A stretch of DNA of 39,566 nucleotides from an uncultured Pyrinomonadaceae bacterium (GCA_902805935.1 CADCUR010000033.1:1-39566), one strand, 5' to 3'. Numbered from the stretch's first letter, positions 28,551 to 37,564 are shown. Translations and numbers: made by a program. The notes: generated by a model not told the origin, from the letters alone.

Positions 28551-29456
28551 TCAAACAAAATCCTTACCGAATCCGAGAAAATTATGATACGCAAGCCGCG
28601 AAATTGTCTCTACCGGAAACACGCGGCAGTTTTCCTCTTGCAGCAATTCGAGCGCGTTTCGCCGTTCCTCGTCCGTCTCGAAAATGCCGAAAACACTCGC
28701 TCCGCTGCCCGAAAGCAAGGAGCGTTTTGCGCCGCAGGAAAAAAGTTTTTCCTTGATTTTCCCAATCCTCGGCTCGATTTCAAAAATCACTCGCTCAAAA
28801 TCATTCGTTAACGCCGTCTGCCGTAAATAAAGCGAATTCGCTTCCGCGCGGCAAATTTGAAGAATACTTTTTGAGCTTTTATTTGTCAAGTCAGGCGCGC
28901 TCAGGCGGGCGAAGGCTTTGCCGGTTGAAATGTCAATTTTCAGAGCGGCGATTAGAATATAATTTTCCCCAAAATCTTCGAGCGGAAAAATCTCTGTGCC
29001 GCGTCCTGTGCCGAGCGCCGTGCCGCCGGAGAAAAAGAACGGCACGTCCGAGCCGAGCGTTTTTCCAATCGCGCGCAATTCTTCAAAACTTACCGTAATA
29101 TTCCAGAGTCTGACGAGCGCGAGCAGCGCGACCGCCGCGTTTGAAGAACCGCCGCCGAGTCCGCCAGGCGCTGGAATATGCTTTTCGAGATGAATTTTCG
29201 CTCCCTTTTTAACCGCGTAATTCTCCCGCAAAACTTTCGCCGCTTTGACGATTAAATTTTCGTCATCAATCGGGATTTTGTCGTCGCTGCAAGTCAGAGT
29301 TATCGCTTGGGCTTCGCTGAAAGTCAAATAATCGCAAAGCGAAACGGTTTGAAAAATCGTACAGATTTCGTGAAAGCCGTCGGCACGCTTGCCGAAGACG
29401 CGAAGGAATAAATTTATTTTGGCGAACGACGGCAGAGTGAACGAATTTTCAGGCAT
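28551..29456 (-). CDS. ispE: 4-diphosphocytidyl-2-C-methyl-D-erythritol kinase
   Basis: PSFAKINLFLRVFGKRADGFHEI, KHIPAPGGLGGGSSNAAVALLALV, SLLSGSGASVFGIF; start at 29456 inferred. Confidence 0.94.
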   Translation of the reverse strand: MPENSFTLPSFAKINLFLRVFGKRADGFHEICTIFQTVSLCDYLTFSEAQAITLTCSDDKIPIDDENLIVKAAKVLRENYAVKKGAKIHLEKHIPAPGGLGGGSSNAAVALLALVRLWNITVSFEELRAIGKTLGSDVPFFFSGGTALGTGRGTEIFPLEDFGENYILIAALKIDISTGKAFARLSAPDLTNKSSKSILQICRAEANSLYLRQTALTNDFERVIFEIEPRIGKIKEKLFSCGAKRSLLSGSGASVFGIFETDEERRNALELLQEENCRVFPVETISRLAYHNFLGFGKDFV

Positions 29457-29537
29457 CTGTTTTAGCATAAATAAAGAAAAAAAATGAAGCAAACCAACGG
29501 TTCGCTTCATCATTCGTTTTTCTGATTGTTAAGTTTG

Positions 29538-30131
29538 TTAATTTCTCGCCAGAAATACTTCGGTGAAATAATATGTTCCGTCGGCTGTTACGGCGATGCC
29601 GATGCCCGATTCTTTCCAGCGGCTGTTGAGCAAATTGTCTCGGTGTTTCGGCGACTGCATCCAACGCTCGACGGCGAATTCGACCGGATTTTCAAAGCCT
29701 TGATTGTAGGCGATATTTTCGCCAATCGCCCGCCATTTTCTGACCCCGAACGAATCGGCGCGGTCGTTAACCATCGAGCCATCTATTCCTGTATGGCTGA
29801 AAAAATTATAATTCGCCATATTTTCCGAATGCAGCCGGGCGATTTTCGCCGCCTCGTCGCTCCATACTAATGCTTCCAATCGGATAACTGCCCGCTGTCG
29901 GTTAATCAGTTCAAACGCTCGCCGTTCGAGGTCGAAGGCGTTTGTCGCTTTTGATTTTTCGGCGGGTTTTGCCGATTCTGATGGATAAATTCGCGGGCGA
30001 TTCAAAGCCGAACGGTTTTCGCCGCTGCTGCTAAAAAGATACGCTTTGGGTTTTTCGCTGGCGGCGTTTTGCGGAAACGCGGTTTGAGAAAACGTCAGGA
30101 CGAGTAGAAACAAAAAAAATTTGTTTTTCAT
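29538..30131 (-). CDS. Secreted CAP (SCP/PR-1-like) domain protein
   Basis: Signal peptide; FELINRQRAVIRLEALVWSDEAAKIARLHSENMANYNFFSHTG, RAIGENIAYNQG, WMQSPKHRDNLLNSRWKESGIGIA. Confidence 0.92.
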   Translation of the reverse strand: MKNKFFLFLLVLTFSQTAFPQNAASEKPKAYLFSSSGENRSALNRPRIYPSESAKPAEKSKATNAFDLERRAFELINRQRAVIRLEALVWSDEAAKIARLHSENMANYNFFSHTGIDGSMVNDRADSFGVRKWRAIGENIAYNQGFENPVEFAVERWMQSPKHRDNLLNSRWKESGIGIAVTADGTYYFTEVFLARN

Positions 30132-30140
30132 TTAACCTCA

Positions 30141-30230
30141 CTTCGGTAATCAGACAATCTCAAACGCTTGTTTTGAGACTCACGATTTTGCGTCTTCCGC
30201 ATCGCTGCGGAGTTGCCGTTTATCGTTTAA
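30141..30230 (-). ncRNA. Candidate cyclic di-GMP-I (GEMM-I) riboswitch
   Basis: Minus strand ..AAACGGCAAC-[TCCGCA GCGA TGCGGA]-AGACGCAAAATCGTGAG-[TCTCAAA ACAAGCG TTTGAGA]-TTGTCTGATTACCGAAGTGAGG; GNRA-capped P2, conserved GACGCAAA, P3 and terminal TACCGA in the right order. Confidence 0.75.
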
Positions 30231-30284
30231 GGTTTTGGTTGATTCAGTAGAGTCAACCTTCTAATTTTGCTGTCGGCATTTTTT

Positions 30285-30320
30285 CTTAGAAAAATCTTGC
30301 CAATTATAAAAAACTGGCAA
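30285..30320 (-). terminator. Terminator after the TPR gene
   Basis: Minus strand TTGCCA-GTTTTTTATAAT-TGGCAA followed by GATTTTTC. Confidence 0.6.
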
Positions 30321-30399
30321 AGCGTTTTGATTTCCAAAAATCAGACGAAAATCAAAAACCGACGGCAGCGCCGGAAAGTAAAATTTACGAAGAGTAAAA

Positions 30400-32190
30400 C
30401 TATTTTGAATTTTTCGCTTCGAGTTTGGTTTTCAGGCGGTTTATTTCCTCTGTTTCCGAAGCCAGCGTCAAAGCTTTTCGCCACGCCGCTTTCGCCGCGT
30501 CCGGCTTTCCCTGTTTTTGGTAAACGTCGCCGAGATGTTCGTGAATCGTCGAAGAAGAATCGTCAACCTGCAGAGCCGCTTTGAGGTGTTTCTCAGCTTC
30601 CGGCAGATTTCCGAGTTTGAAATAAGCCCAGCCCAAACTATCCAGATACGAGGGATTTGCCGGGTCAATCTCAACCGCTTGCTCGATAAGTTTCAGAGCC
30701 TCGCTGAGTTTCTCGTCGCGTTCAGTCAGAAAATACCCGAGATTGTTGAGCGCAATCGGGTTGCGCGGCGTGTTTGCCAGAATTCCGCGGAGGGTTTCTT
30801 CCGCGCCGCGAAAATCGCCGTTTGTTTGCTGCACGGTCGCCAGAGTCAGTCGAGCGATTTCTTTGCGTTCCGGGTTTTGCGTCGCCGCTAGCGCCTGATT
30901 GACGGCTTCGACGGCTTCTTTGCCACGCCGCGCCTGGCTGTAGAGGTTGGCGATATACAGATAATTTGAAAAATCATCAAACATTAACGAATCAAGCACG
31001 ATTTCGTTGCTGTCTCCGCCGGTCGTTTTGGGAGCGGTTTGAGCCGACGCTTTCTTTCCGATTAAAGATTTCACGAGCGCTACGGCTTCGTCGGTTTTTC
31101 CGCTGTCGGCTAAAATTTTCGCTTCGAGTCGCAACAGCGAATAATTATCTTTATTGCGGGCGCGGAGCGAGCGGACGGTTTCCAACGCTTCCGACTGTTT
31201 TCCGGTCCGCATTTGGAGTTTCGTTAAAATTTCTACTAAAGATATATTTTCGGGATTGGCATAGACGGCTTGCTGCAAAGCCGGAACAGCGATCGCTACC
31301 GCGGCGGCGTCCGCCGATTCGACGCCGCGCCGAAGCTGTTCGACGGCTTCTTCGTTATCGGAATTGTCGGCGACGGCGCGGCTCAAAACTTCGATTGCTT
31401 CGCGCGTCTCGCCTGATTCGAGCAGCGCTTGACCGTATTTGACCGTCGCGCCTTCGGGCGAGAGGTCAGCGCGCTCGCCCATCACTCTGCTGTAAAAATA
31501 CGGGTCGAGCGGCGTGGCTGAAGCCAGCCATTTTCTCAGCGCGTCAATGCGTTCGGCGGGCATTTTCGTTCTGGCGTAAAAGTCGCTCAAAAAAGCGAAC
31601 GCTTCAGCGTTGCGCGGGTCGAGCCGCGCGACTTCTTTCCACTCGGAAATCGCTTTCTGCGCCCAAACCGGGTCGAGCGTTCCGCCGTTGCCGCGGCTTT
31701 TAATCGTGTAAAGCCTGGCTAAAATCCGCCGCGCGCCGAAATTTCCCGGCTCGATTTTAGCAGCGATACAGGCGAGCGCGACGGCTTCTTCCAAATCATA
31801 CGGCGGAGCCAGCAAGGTCAACTCAGCCAGCGCGGTGTAGGCTTCGGCTAACAACGGATTCAGTTCGACGGCTTTCTGCAGCGCTTGTCTTGCCAACGCG
31901 ACGTTATTCGTCGCCGGAGAAGGCGAGCGGCGCGACGGGCGCATCGCCCAAATATGACGCTGACTTTCGAGCAGCTTGGCGTAAGCCTGCTCACGCCGCT
32001 CGCGCGAAACGGGCGTTTTGCCGGTTATTTGCTCTAGATTTCTGGCAGCCGCGACGGAAATTTTCGGCGCCGAATTCGTCAGTGGCGTTCGCGCCGGTAT
32101 GGGCGGCGGCTCATTGCCGGTTTGGGCGAAATTCGTCTGCCAGCCGATGAGCGTCGAGAAGATTATTAAACTGAGTTTTATACTTTTCAT
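30400..32190 (-). CDS. Secreted TPR-repeat protein
   Basis: Signal peptide MKSIKLSLIIFSTLIGWQTNFAQ (start 32190); many TPR motifs, e.g. NNLGYFLTERDEKLSEALKLIEQAVEIDPANPSYLDSLGWAYFKLGNLPEAEKHLKAAL. Confidence 0.85.
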   Translation of the reverse strand: MKSIKLSLIIFSTLIGWQTNFAQTGNEPPPIPARTPLTNSAPKISVAAARNLEQITGKTPVSRERREQAYAKLLESQRHIWAMRPSRRSPSPATNNVALARQALQKAVELNPLLAEAYTALAELTLLAPPYDLEEAVALACIAAKIEPGNFGARRILARLYTIKSRGNGGTLDPVWAQKAISEWKEVARLDPRNAEAFAFLSDFYARTKMPAERIDALRKWLASATPLDPYFYSRVMGERADLSPEGATVKYGQALLESGETREAIEVLSRAVADNSDNEEAVEQLRRGVESADAAAVAIAVPALQQAVYANPENISLVEILTKLQMRTGKQSEALETVRSLRARNKDNYSLLRLEAKILADSGKTDEAVALVKSLIGKKASAQTAPKTTGGDSNEIVLDSLMFDDFSNYLYIANLYSQARRGKEAVEAVNQALAATQNPERKEIARLTLATVQQTNGDFRGAEETLRGILANTPRNPIALNNLGYFLTERDEKLSEALKLIEQAVEIDPANPSYLDSLGWAYFKLGNLPEAEKHLKAALQVDDSSSTIHEHLGDVYQKQGKPDAAKAAWRKALTLASETEEINRLKTKLEAKNSK

Positions 32191-32318
32191 TGAAAAACCT
32201 TTTACACCTTTTCGCAGACCCGCCACGATTTTTTCCCACACTGACTTGCGCGAGTAATTTACCGAAAACACGATTAACGAAACTATTTCGGCTCGAATCG
32301 CCTCGAATGCCTCGCCGC

Positions 32319-32678
32319 TTAAACGGCAACCAGGCATCCGATGACCGTCAACAGTGTAGCAAAAACCGCTAAAATAATCGCGTTATTTTGTAAAGTTTTG
32401 AGCGGTCCCGTAATGTCCTTCAGCACTGCGACATCTTTCAATCTGTCCCAGCGAAAAAACATTCGCCGCAAAACAAACGCTCCTGCGGCGAGAAAAATCA
32501 TCGCCGCCCAGAGCGTTATCTGTGTTTGTCTTGAAATTGAATTTGCCGTCGCCGGCGCAAGCAGCCAAACCGCGCCGGTTAGAATTACCGTGAAAACGAT
32601 TTGCGCCGAAACTATCATCGCCGTCGCGCGGTAACGGCTTTCGAGCGCAGAAAGACTTTCGGGAGCGATTTCTTCCAT
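32319..32678 (-). CDS. Small integral membrane protein, probably 4 TM
   Basis: 119-aa ORF with four hydrophobic segments. Confidence 0.65.
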   Translation of the reverse strand: MEEIAPESLSALESRYRATAMIVSAQIVFTVILTGAVWLLAPATANSISRQTQITLWAAMIFLAAGAFVLRRMFFRWDRLKDVAVLKDITGPLKTLQNNAIILAVFATLLTVIGCLVAV

Positions 32679-32690
32679 TTTTCCAAACTA

Positions 32691-32774
32691 AAAAAACGAC
32701 AGAGATGCCGAGACGAGCAGGAATATTAAAATAGAAAAATTTCTTTTATCAGTGTTCGCCTTGGCATCGCTGTC
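32691..32774 (-). terminator. Long-stem terminator after the BamD-like gene
   Basis: GACAGAGATGCCGAG / CTTGGCATCGCTGTC (13/15 paired); minus strand continues GTCGTTTTTTTAG. Confidence 0.55.
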
Positions 32775-32794
32775 AATTTTTCGTCTTACAGCTT

Positions 32795-34312
32795 TTATTT
32801 TTGCTGCGCCTGCGGCTGAACCTGCGCCGCCGGTTTTTGCTGAGAAATTACGGTCGTCAGCGATTTCGGAATTTGCGAAGCGTTGATGTCGCCCTGATTT
32901 TCGATGATTTGGTCAATCAGCTCAAATTTCGTTTTATCGAAATCGTCGGTCATCAAAACGCCGTCTTTATCAATCGTCAGCGGATAAAGCCCGAAAAGTT
33001 CGTTTTTGAAATTGGCAATGAACGATTTCTTTTCCGGCGGCAGAACTTTCGTTCGTTCGGGATTCGCTTGGGGAACTTCCGCGCCGATAAGCTGCAACTG
33101 CTCTTTGGATTTTTCGACGTAATCGCTGTTCGGATAATCGCGCACGAGTTGCTGGAAATATCTGGCTGCCTGATCGGTTTCTTCCTCGACTTGATAAGTC
33201 ACGGCGAGCTTGAAAAGGGCTTCGTCCATAAAGGTAAAATTCGGAAACTTATCCAGAATTTCTCGATAACGCGACTGCGCTCCTTTGAGTCCGCCTTTCT
33301 GCTGGTCAACCGATTGTTTGTAATAAAAATTGGCGATATAAAGATTGTGCAGACCGAGATTGTCCTGAACTTCAACCAGCCGCTTGTTAACCAAATCCTT
33401 TAAAATCGTATTCGGGTGCTGCTGCAATAAAGCGCGCAGGCGCTGTTCGGCGCGGCGGGCGCGGGTCGAATCGCGGTCGGGCAGTCCGATTTGGCGCATT
33501 TCCGATTCGGCGATTTTTAGAAAAACGCGGTCGGCGAGCGGATGCGTCGGGAAAAACGTCAGCCAGTCTTGATAAGCCGAGGCTGCTTGAATCAACGCGC
33601 TCGTCGTGCCTTCGAGGAAAAACGAATCGGCGACAGCGAGTTTCGCCATCGGCAGATACGGCGAATCGGGATAAGTCGTGATAATCGTCTGGAAAAGCAG
33701 CCGCCCGACATCGTAATTATTTTTGCGGACTTCTTTGGTCGCCACGATGAAAAGCTCGCGATCGCGTCCCGGCGTGACATTGCCGATTAACTCTTCATAC
33801 TCGTCGGTTCCGCCACCGAAAATTCCCAGAAACTTTTTCTTTTTCTTGATTTCACGCGCCGTTCCTTCGGGCGAGGCGGGATTTGCCCGCAAACTTGCCG
33901 TTTCGGTCAGCGCCGTGTCGGTTCTGAGCTGCAGTTCGTTGACGGAGGCTTCCAGCCCGTCAACTTCCGACGCTTCGTATTTTTCCGAGCGGTCGGCTTT
34001 GCCGCGCAGAGTGTTGACTTCCGATTGCAAGCTCGTCGCTTCTTTCTCCAAACCTCTGAGTCGTCCGAGCGGCGTTTCGAGTTTTGATTTATCGTCTTTT
34101 TTCGATTTGTCTTCTTTATTGTCTTCTTTCAAAACCGAAGCCGCGCTGCCGAGCGAACGGCGCATCGTCTCTAATTTCTGCCGCATCACTTCGAGCCGCT
34201 GCGCGATGGAACCCTGCGTTTCGTTCTTCTGCTGCTGCGCCCAAGCTGGCGCGACGAAACTCAATAAAAGAAACAAACTCAAAACAATCGCTTTATTTTT
34301 TTGTATGAACAT
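32795..34312 (-). CDS. BamD/YfiO-like tetratricopeptide outer-membrane assembly protein with N-terminal coiled coil
   Basis: Signal peptide; TTYPDSPYLPMAKLAVADSFFLEG, YQDWLTFFPTHPLADRVFLKIAESEMRQ, FQQLVRDYPNSDYVEKSKEQL. Confidence 0.8.
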   Translation of the reverse strand: MFIQKNKAIVLSLFLLLSFVAPAWAQQQKNETQGSIAQRLEVMRQKLETMRRSLGSAASVLKEDNKEDKSKKDDKSKLETPLGRLRGLEKEATSLQSEVNTLRGKADRSEKYEASEVDGLEASVNELQLRTDTALTETASLRANPASPEGTAREIKKKKKFLGIFGGGTDEYEELIGNVTPGRDRELFIVATKEVRKNNYDVGRLLFQTIITTYPDSPYLPMAKLAVADSFFLEGTTSALIQAASAYQDWLTFFPTHPLADRVFLKIAESEMRQIGLPDRDSTRARRAEQRLRALLQQHPNTILKDLVNKRLVEVQDNLGLHNLYIANFYYKQSVDQQKGGLKGAQSRYREILDKFPNFTFMDEALFKLAVTYQVEEETDQAARYFQQLVRDYPNSDYVEKSKEQLQLIGAEVPQANPERTKVLPPEKKSFIANFKNELFGLYPLTIDKDGVLMTDDFDKTKFELIDQIIENQGDINASQIPKSLTTVISQQKPAAQVQPQAQQK

Positions 34313-34327
34313 AATTACCTCAATTCG

Positions 34328-34462
34328 ATTTTGGATTTTAGACTTTGGATTAATCTATTTTATAAATTTTCGTTACTATAAGACATTGAATCTAGATATG
34401 TGAAGCAAATCAATTCTCGATGAACGATTGCAATCCAAAATCTAAAATCTAAAATCCAGAAT
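34328..34462. repeat. Two heptamer arrays in inverted orientation flanking ~86 bp
   Basis: ATTTTGG ATTTTAG ACTTTGG (34328-34348) and CCAAAAT CTAAAAT CTAAAAT CCAGAAT (34435-34462). Confidence 0.8.
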
Positions 34463-34464
34463 CG

Positions 34465-35127
34465 TCAAGTCCAAACGGTCGCCGCCTCTATTAAAGCCTT
34501 TACTCCTTTTTCTCCGTCGCCGTCGCCGAAAACGCCGGTTCCCGAAACGATGATGTCCGCGCCCGTTTCAATTACTTTCGCAATGTTAGACGCATCAATG
34601 CCGCCGTCAATTTCAATTTTCGTCGGCAGACCGCGCTCGTCAATCATCCGGCGCAGACGGCGCAGTTTATCCGTCGCCGTGTGAATATATTTTTGTCCGC
34701 CGAAACCCGGATTGACCGACATCAGTAAAACAAAATCGGCAAACGGCAGCCCTTCTTCTAAACTGGACAGCGCCGTCGCTGGATTGATCGCAATGCCCGC
34801 CTGCCCGCCCGCTTCCCGAATCGCCGTCAGCGTGCGCTGCAAATGCGGGTCGGCTTCGACGTGAACCGAAACCATATTGGCTCCGGCGCGGACGAATTCG
34901 GCGGCGTAGCGGTTCGGCTCGACGATCATCAAATGACAATCAATCGTCAAATCCGTGATTCGGCGGATGGATTTGACGATTGGCAAACCGATTGTGATGT
35001 TCGGCACGAATTGACCGTCCATCACGTCAACGTGCAAAATTTTCGCGCCGCCCGCGCCGACCGCCGCGATTTCTTCCGCCAATTTGGTAAAATCCGACGA
35101 TAAAAGCGAAGGAGCTATTTCAAACAT
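34465..35127 (-). CDS. rpe: Ribulose-phosphate 3-epimerase
   Basis: IAPSLLSSDFTKLAEEI, HVDVMDGQFVPNITIG, MSVNPGFGGQKYI, EIDGGIDASN. Confidence 0.96.
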   Translation of the reverse strand: MFEIAPSLLSSDFTKLAEEIAAVGAGGAKILHVDVMDGQFVPNITIGLPIVKSIRRITDLTIDCHLMIVEPNRYAAEFVRAGANMVSVHVEADPHLQRTLTAIREAGGQAGIAINPATALSSLEEGLPFADFVLLMSVNPGFGGQKYIHTATDKLRRLRRMIDERGLPTKIEIDGGIDASNIAKVIETGADIIVSGTGVFGDGDGEKGVKALIEAATVWT

Positions 35128-35170
35128 TTAATTTTCTGTCTATATCTCGGCAAATCTCAAAATCAACGCA

Positions 35171-35332
35171 TAAATGCTCATTTTATACGACAATCGTACA
35201 TTTGAACGTGCAATCGGTCATAAGGAAACACTTTTCGCATATTTGAGACTACAATCGCTCATTTCAGTGTGCAAACCATACATTTGAGATTGCAATCGAA
35301 CATTTTACTTTTCAATCGAATCTGTTTCGGAA
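35171..35332. repeat. Degenerate tandem repeat, ~20-21 bp period, 8 units
   Basis: Units start at 35171, 35191, 35211, 35231, 35252, 35272, 35293, 35313; consensus about CAATCGnwCATTTGAnanTG. Confidence 0.75.
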
Positions 35333-35423
35333 CAGGCAAAAATCGCATTGATTTTTGCCTTTCACCTTTTTACTTTTTTCTCGTTACTTGGTTGCAAAAA
35401 TAAAACGCATCGTTGCTTGCCTC

Positions 35424-36101
35424 TCACGGCTGCGGCGTTCGGCGCGGGCGCACGTCGCTGCCGGTCGGCGCTTTATTGGAATCCGGTTTGCTCTGATTTG
35501 CATTCGACTTGTTTGAATTATTAGTCGCCGCGTTTTTGTTCGATTTATCGCCCACGTTTGAATTTTTAGCGTTGGAATTATTGCCGTCCGACGAATTTGA
35601 ATTATCGTTCGAGCTGTTGCCGATAATGTCGCGCGTAGTGGAACTTTTTTTCTTGTTAGCGTTCGTGTTGGCGTTGGTCTTGTTGGTTTTCTTCGGTTTG
35701 TCGGAAATCAATTCCTCGATTTTTTCGCTGTCGTTCTCTTCGCTCGTATTCTTTTTAATCGTCACCGGAGTTTCGTCGCCTTCGGGATTCGTCTTGCTGG
35801 TGACGACGAGAATCATCTGCCCGGTTTTCACCGTATCGCCCGCTTTCGGCAGTTGTTCCAGAACCGTGTTCGGCTTTTCGTTGCTGTAACGGTCGGCGCG
35901 TTTTTTGATTCGCAAGCCCAAACTCGCCAATTCCCTTTCGCTCTCGACCAAATCCTTGCCGACGATTTCCGGGACTTTCAATTCCTCGCCCTGCAAAGAC
36001 AAATAAACTACACCGACCGCGCCGAACATAAACGCCACGGCGAGCGCAACGACGATAAATAATTTTCCGAACGCCGATGCGCCTTTTCTGATTAAACTCA
36101 T
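35424..36101 (-). CDS. Membrane-anchored PASTA-domain protein with Asn/Lys/Ser-rich tail
   Basis: N-terminal TM; VPEIVGKDLVESERELASLGLRIKKRADRYSNEKPNTVLEQLPKAGDTVKTGQMILVVTS. Confidence 0.85.
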   Translation of the reverse strand: MSLIRKGASAFGKLFIVVALAVAFMFGAVGVVYLSLQGEELKVPEIVGKDLVESERELASLGLRIKKRADRYSNEKPNTVLEQLPKAGDTVKTGQMILVVTSKTNPEGDETPVTIKKNTSEENDSEKIEELISDKPKKTNKTNANTNANKKKSSTTRDIIGNSSNDNSNSSDGNNSNAKNSNVGDKSNKNAATNNSNKSNANQSKPDSNKAPTGSDVRPRRTPQP

Positions 36102-36178
36102 TTTTTTTATTTGGAACGAACGGCGCTTCGCCGACTTTAATTTAGAAGCCCGACGGCTTCGCCCGGGAAAGAAACTTT

Positions 36179-37564
36179 TTAGACTTTATCAAAAACCCGT
36201 CTCTTTTTAAACACGGCGACGAAAAATCCGTCGGTTTCGTCGCGCTGCGGAAGCGTCCGCGCATAATTTTCCGCCGTCGCAAATCTGCCGAAAGCATCAG
36301 GCGTGATTTTTTCAAACTCCGTGTTTTCGGATAAGAATTTCTCCGCGACCGCTTCGTTCTCCTCAGATTCGAGCGAACAGGTCGAATAAACTAACCTGCC
36401 GCCCGGCTTGACGAGTTTTGATGCGCCATACAGAATTCTAAGTTGTTTTTCGGCTAAAAAAGCGAAATCTTCCGCGCGCAGGAAATAGCGAATCTCCGGG
36501 TTATGCCGAATCGTTCCCGTCCCCGAACACGGCGCGTCAACTAAAACGACATCGAAACTCTCGTCGGCGAACGGCAAATCTTTTTCTGCATCGTAACGCA
36601 CAATCTCGACCGAATCCGCGCCCTGCCTGCGGCAATTTGCCTGCAGGATTTTAATGCGATGCTGATAAAAATCTCCAGCGACAATCGGATTTCGGATTTC
36701 GGATTTCGGATTTCGGATTTGGTTTCTAAAATCTAAAATATAGTTTTCAGATTTAAAGATTTGCGATTTTCGATTTGCAATCAGCGTCGTCTTGCTGCCC
36801 GGCGCGGCGCAAACGTCGAGAAAACTTTCTCCGTCTTCGAGCGCGACGATTTGAGCGACGAGCTGCGACGCTTCGTCTTGAAAATAAATTTTTCCTTCGG
36901 CGGCATACGCACGCAAAATTTCGTTTGAGCCGAAAACTTTCCAGGCGTTTGAAACAACGCCCGATTCGACAGTTTCCAAATTGAGTTTGCTCAAAATCGT
37001 TAAAGTGTTTTCATCGGATTTCGCCGTCAGCCGAAAAACCGCCGTCGGAGTTTCGTTGTTGACCAGAGCGAGTTTGGCGGCGTCCGCGAAACCGAATTGC
37101 CGCGTCCACCGCTCGATCAGCCAGCGCGGATGCGAAGTTTCAACTGAAATTCGTTCGATTTCATCCGCATAATCGAGTTCTGTATTCTCGCGCGCGAATC
37201 TTCGCAGAACCGCGTTGACGAATCCTTTCGCCGAAGTTTTCTTTGCTCGAACAGCGAGATTAACCGAATCGTTGATGGCGGCGTGCGCCGGAACTTTGTC
37301 TAGGTAAATCAATTGATAAAGCCCGATTCGCAAAATGATTTTTACCGCCGAATCGAGTTTTTTTCCGTTCGTCAGTTTTTCAATCAGCCGGTCAAGATAA
37401 AGCTGTCGTCTTAAAACGCCGAGCGTCAGCGCGTGGCAAAGACCGCGGTCTTTCGCTTCAAGATTTTCTTCCGCGGCAGGCAAAAGAGCTGACGAAAACG
37501 CTTTGTCGTGTTCGATTTTCGTGAGAATTTCAAAAGCGGCGATTCTAGCGGGTGAGACTTTCAT
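36179..37564 (-). CDS. rsmB: 16S rRNA (cytosine-967-C5)-methyltransferase, with a heptamer-encoded insertion
   Basis: NusB-like N-terminus; FQDEASQLVAQIVALEDGESFLDVCAAPGSKT, LVDAPCSGTGTIRHNPEIRY, LVYSTCSLESEENE. Confidence 0.94.
   Translation of the reverse strand: MKVSPARIAAFEILTKIEHDKAFSSALLPAAEENLEAKDRGLCHALTLGVLRRQLYLDRLIEKLTNGKKLDSAVKIILRIGLYQLIYLDKVPAHAAINDSVNLAVRAKKTSAKGFVNAVLRRFARENTELDYADEIERISVETSHPRWLIERWTRQFGFADAAKLALVNNETPTAVFRLTAKSDENTLTILSKLNLETVESGVVSNAWKVFGSNEILRAYAAEGKIYFQDEASQLVAQIVALEDGESFLDVCAAPGSKTTLIANRKSQIFKSENYILDFRNQIRNPKSEIRNPIVAGDFYQHRIKILQANCRRQGADSVEIVRYDAEKDLPFADESFDVVLVDAPCSGTGTIRHNPEIRYFLRAEDFAFLAEKQLRILYGASKLVKPGGRLVYSTCSLESEENEAVAEKFLSENTEFEKITPDAFGRFATAENYARTLPQRDETDGFFVAVFKKRRVFDKV
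36686..36776. repeat. Heptamer arrays inside rsmB
   Basis: (CGGATTT)x5 at 36686-36720, TCTAAAA TCTAAAA at 36725-36738, then GATTT motifs at 36750, 36758, 36765, 36772. Confidence 0.9.

Noticed and set aside
33723-34403. 226-aa plus-strand ORF opposite the BamD-like gene
   Set aside because: Shadow frame of a supported CDS; Ser-rich low complexity.
35171-35332. CRISPR array interpretation of the ~20-bp repeat
   Set aside because: Units are contiguous and diverged, with no unique spacers of constant length and no cas genes nearby.
36686-36720. rsmB or hutI as pseudogenes because of repeats
   Set aside because: Both reading frames continue intact through the repeats with conserved motifs on both sides.
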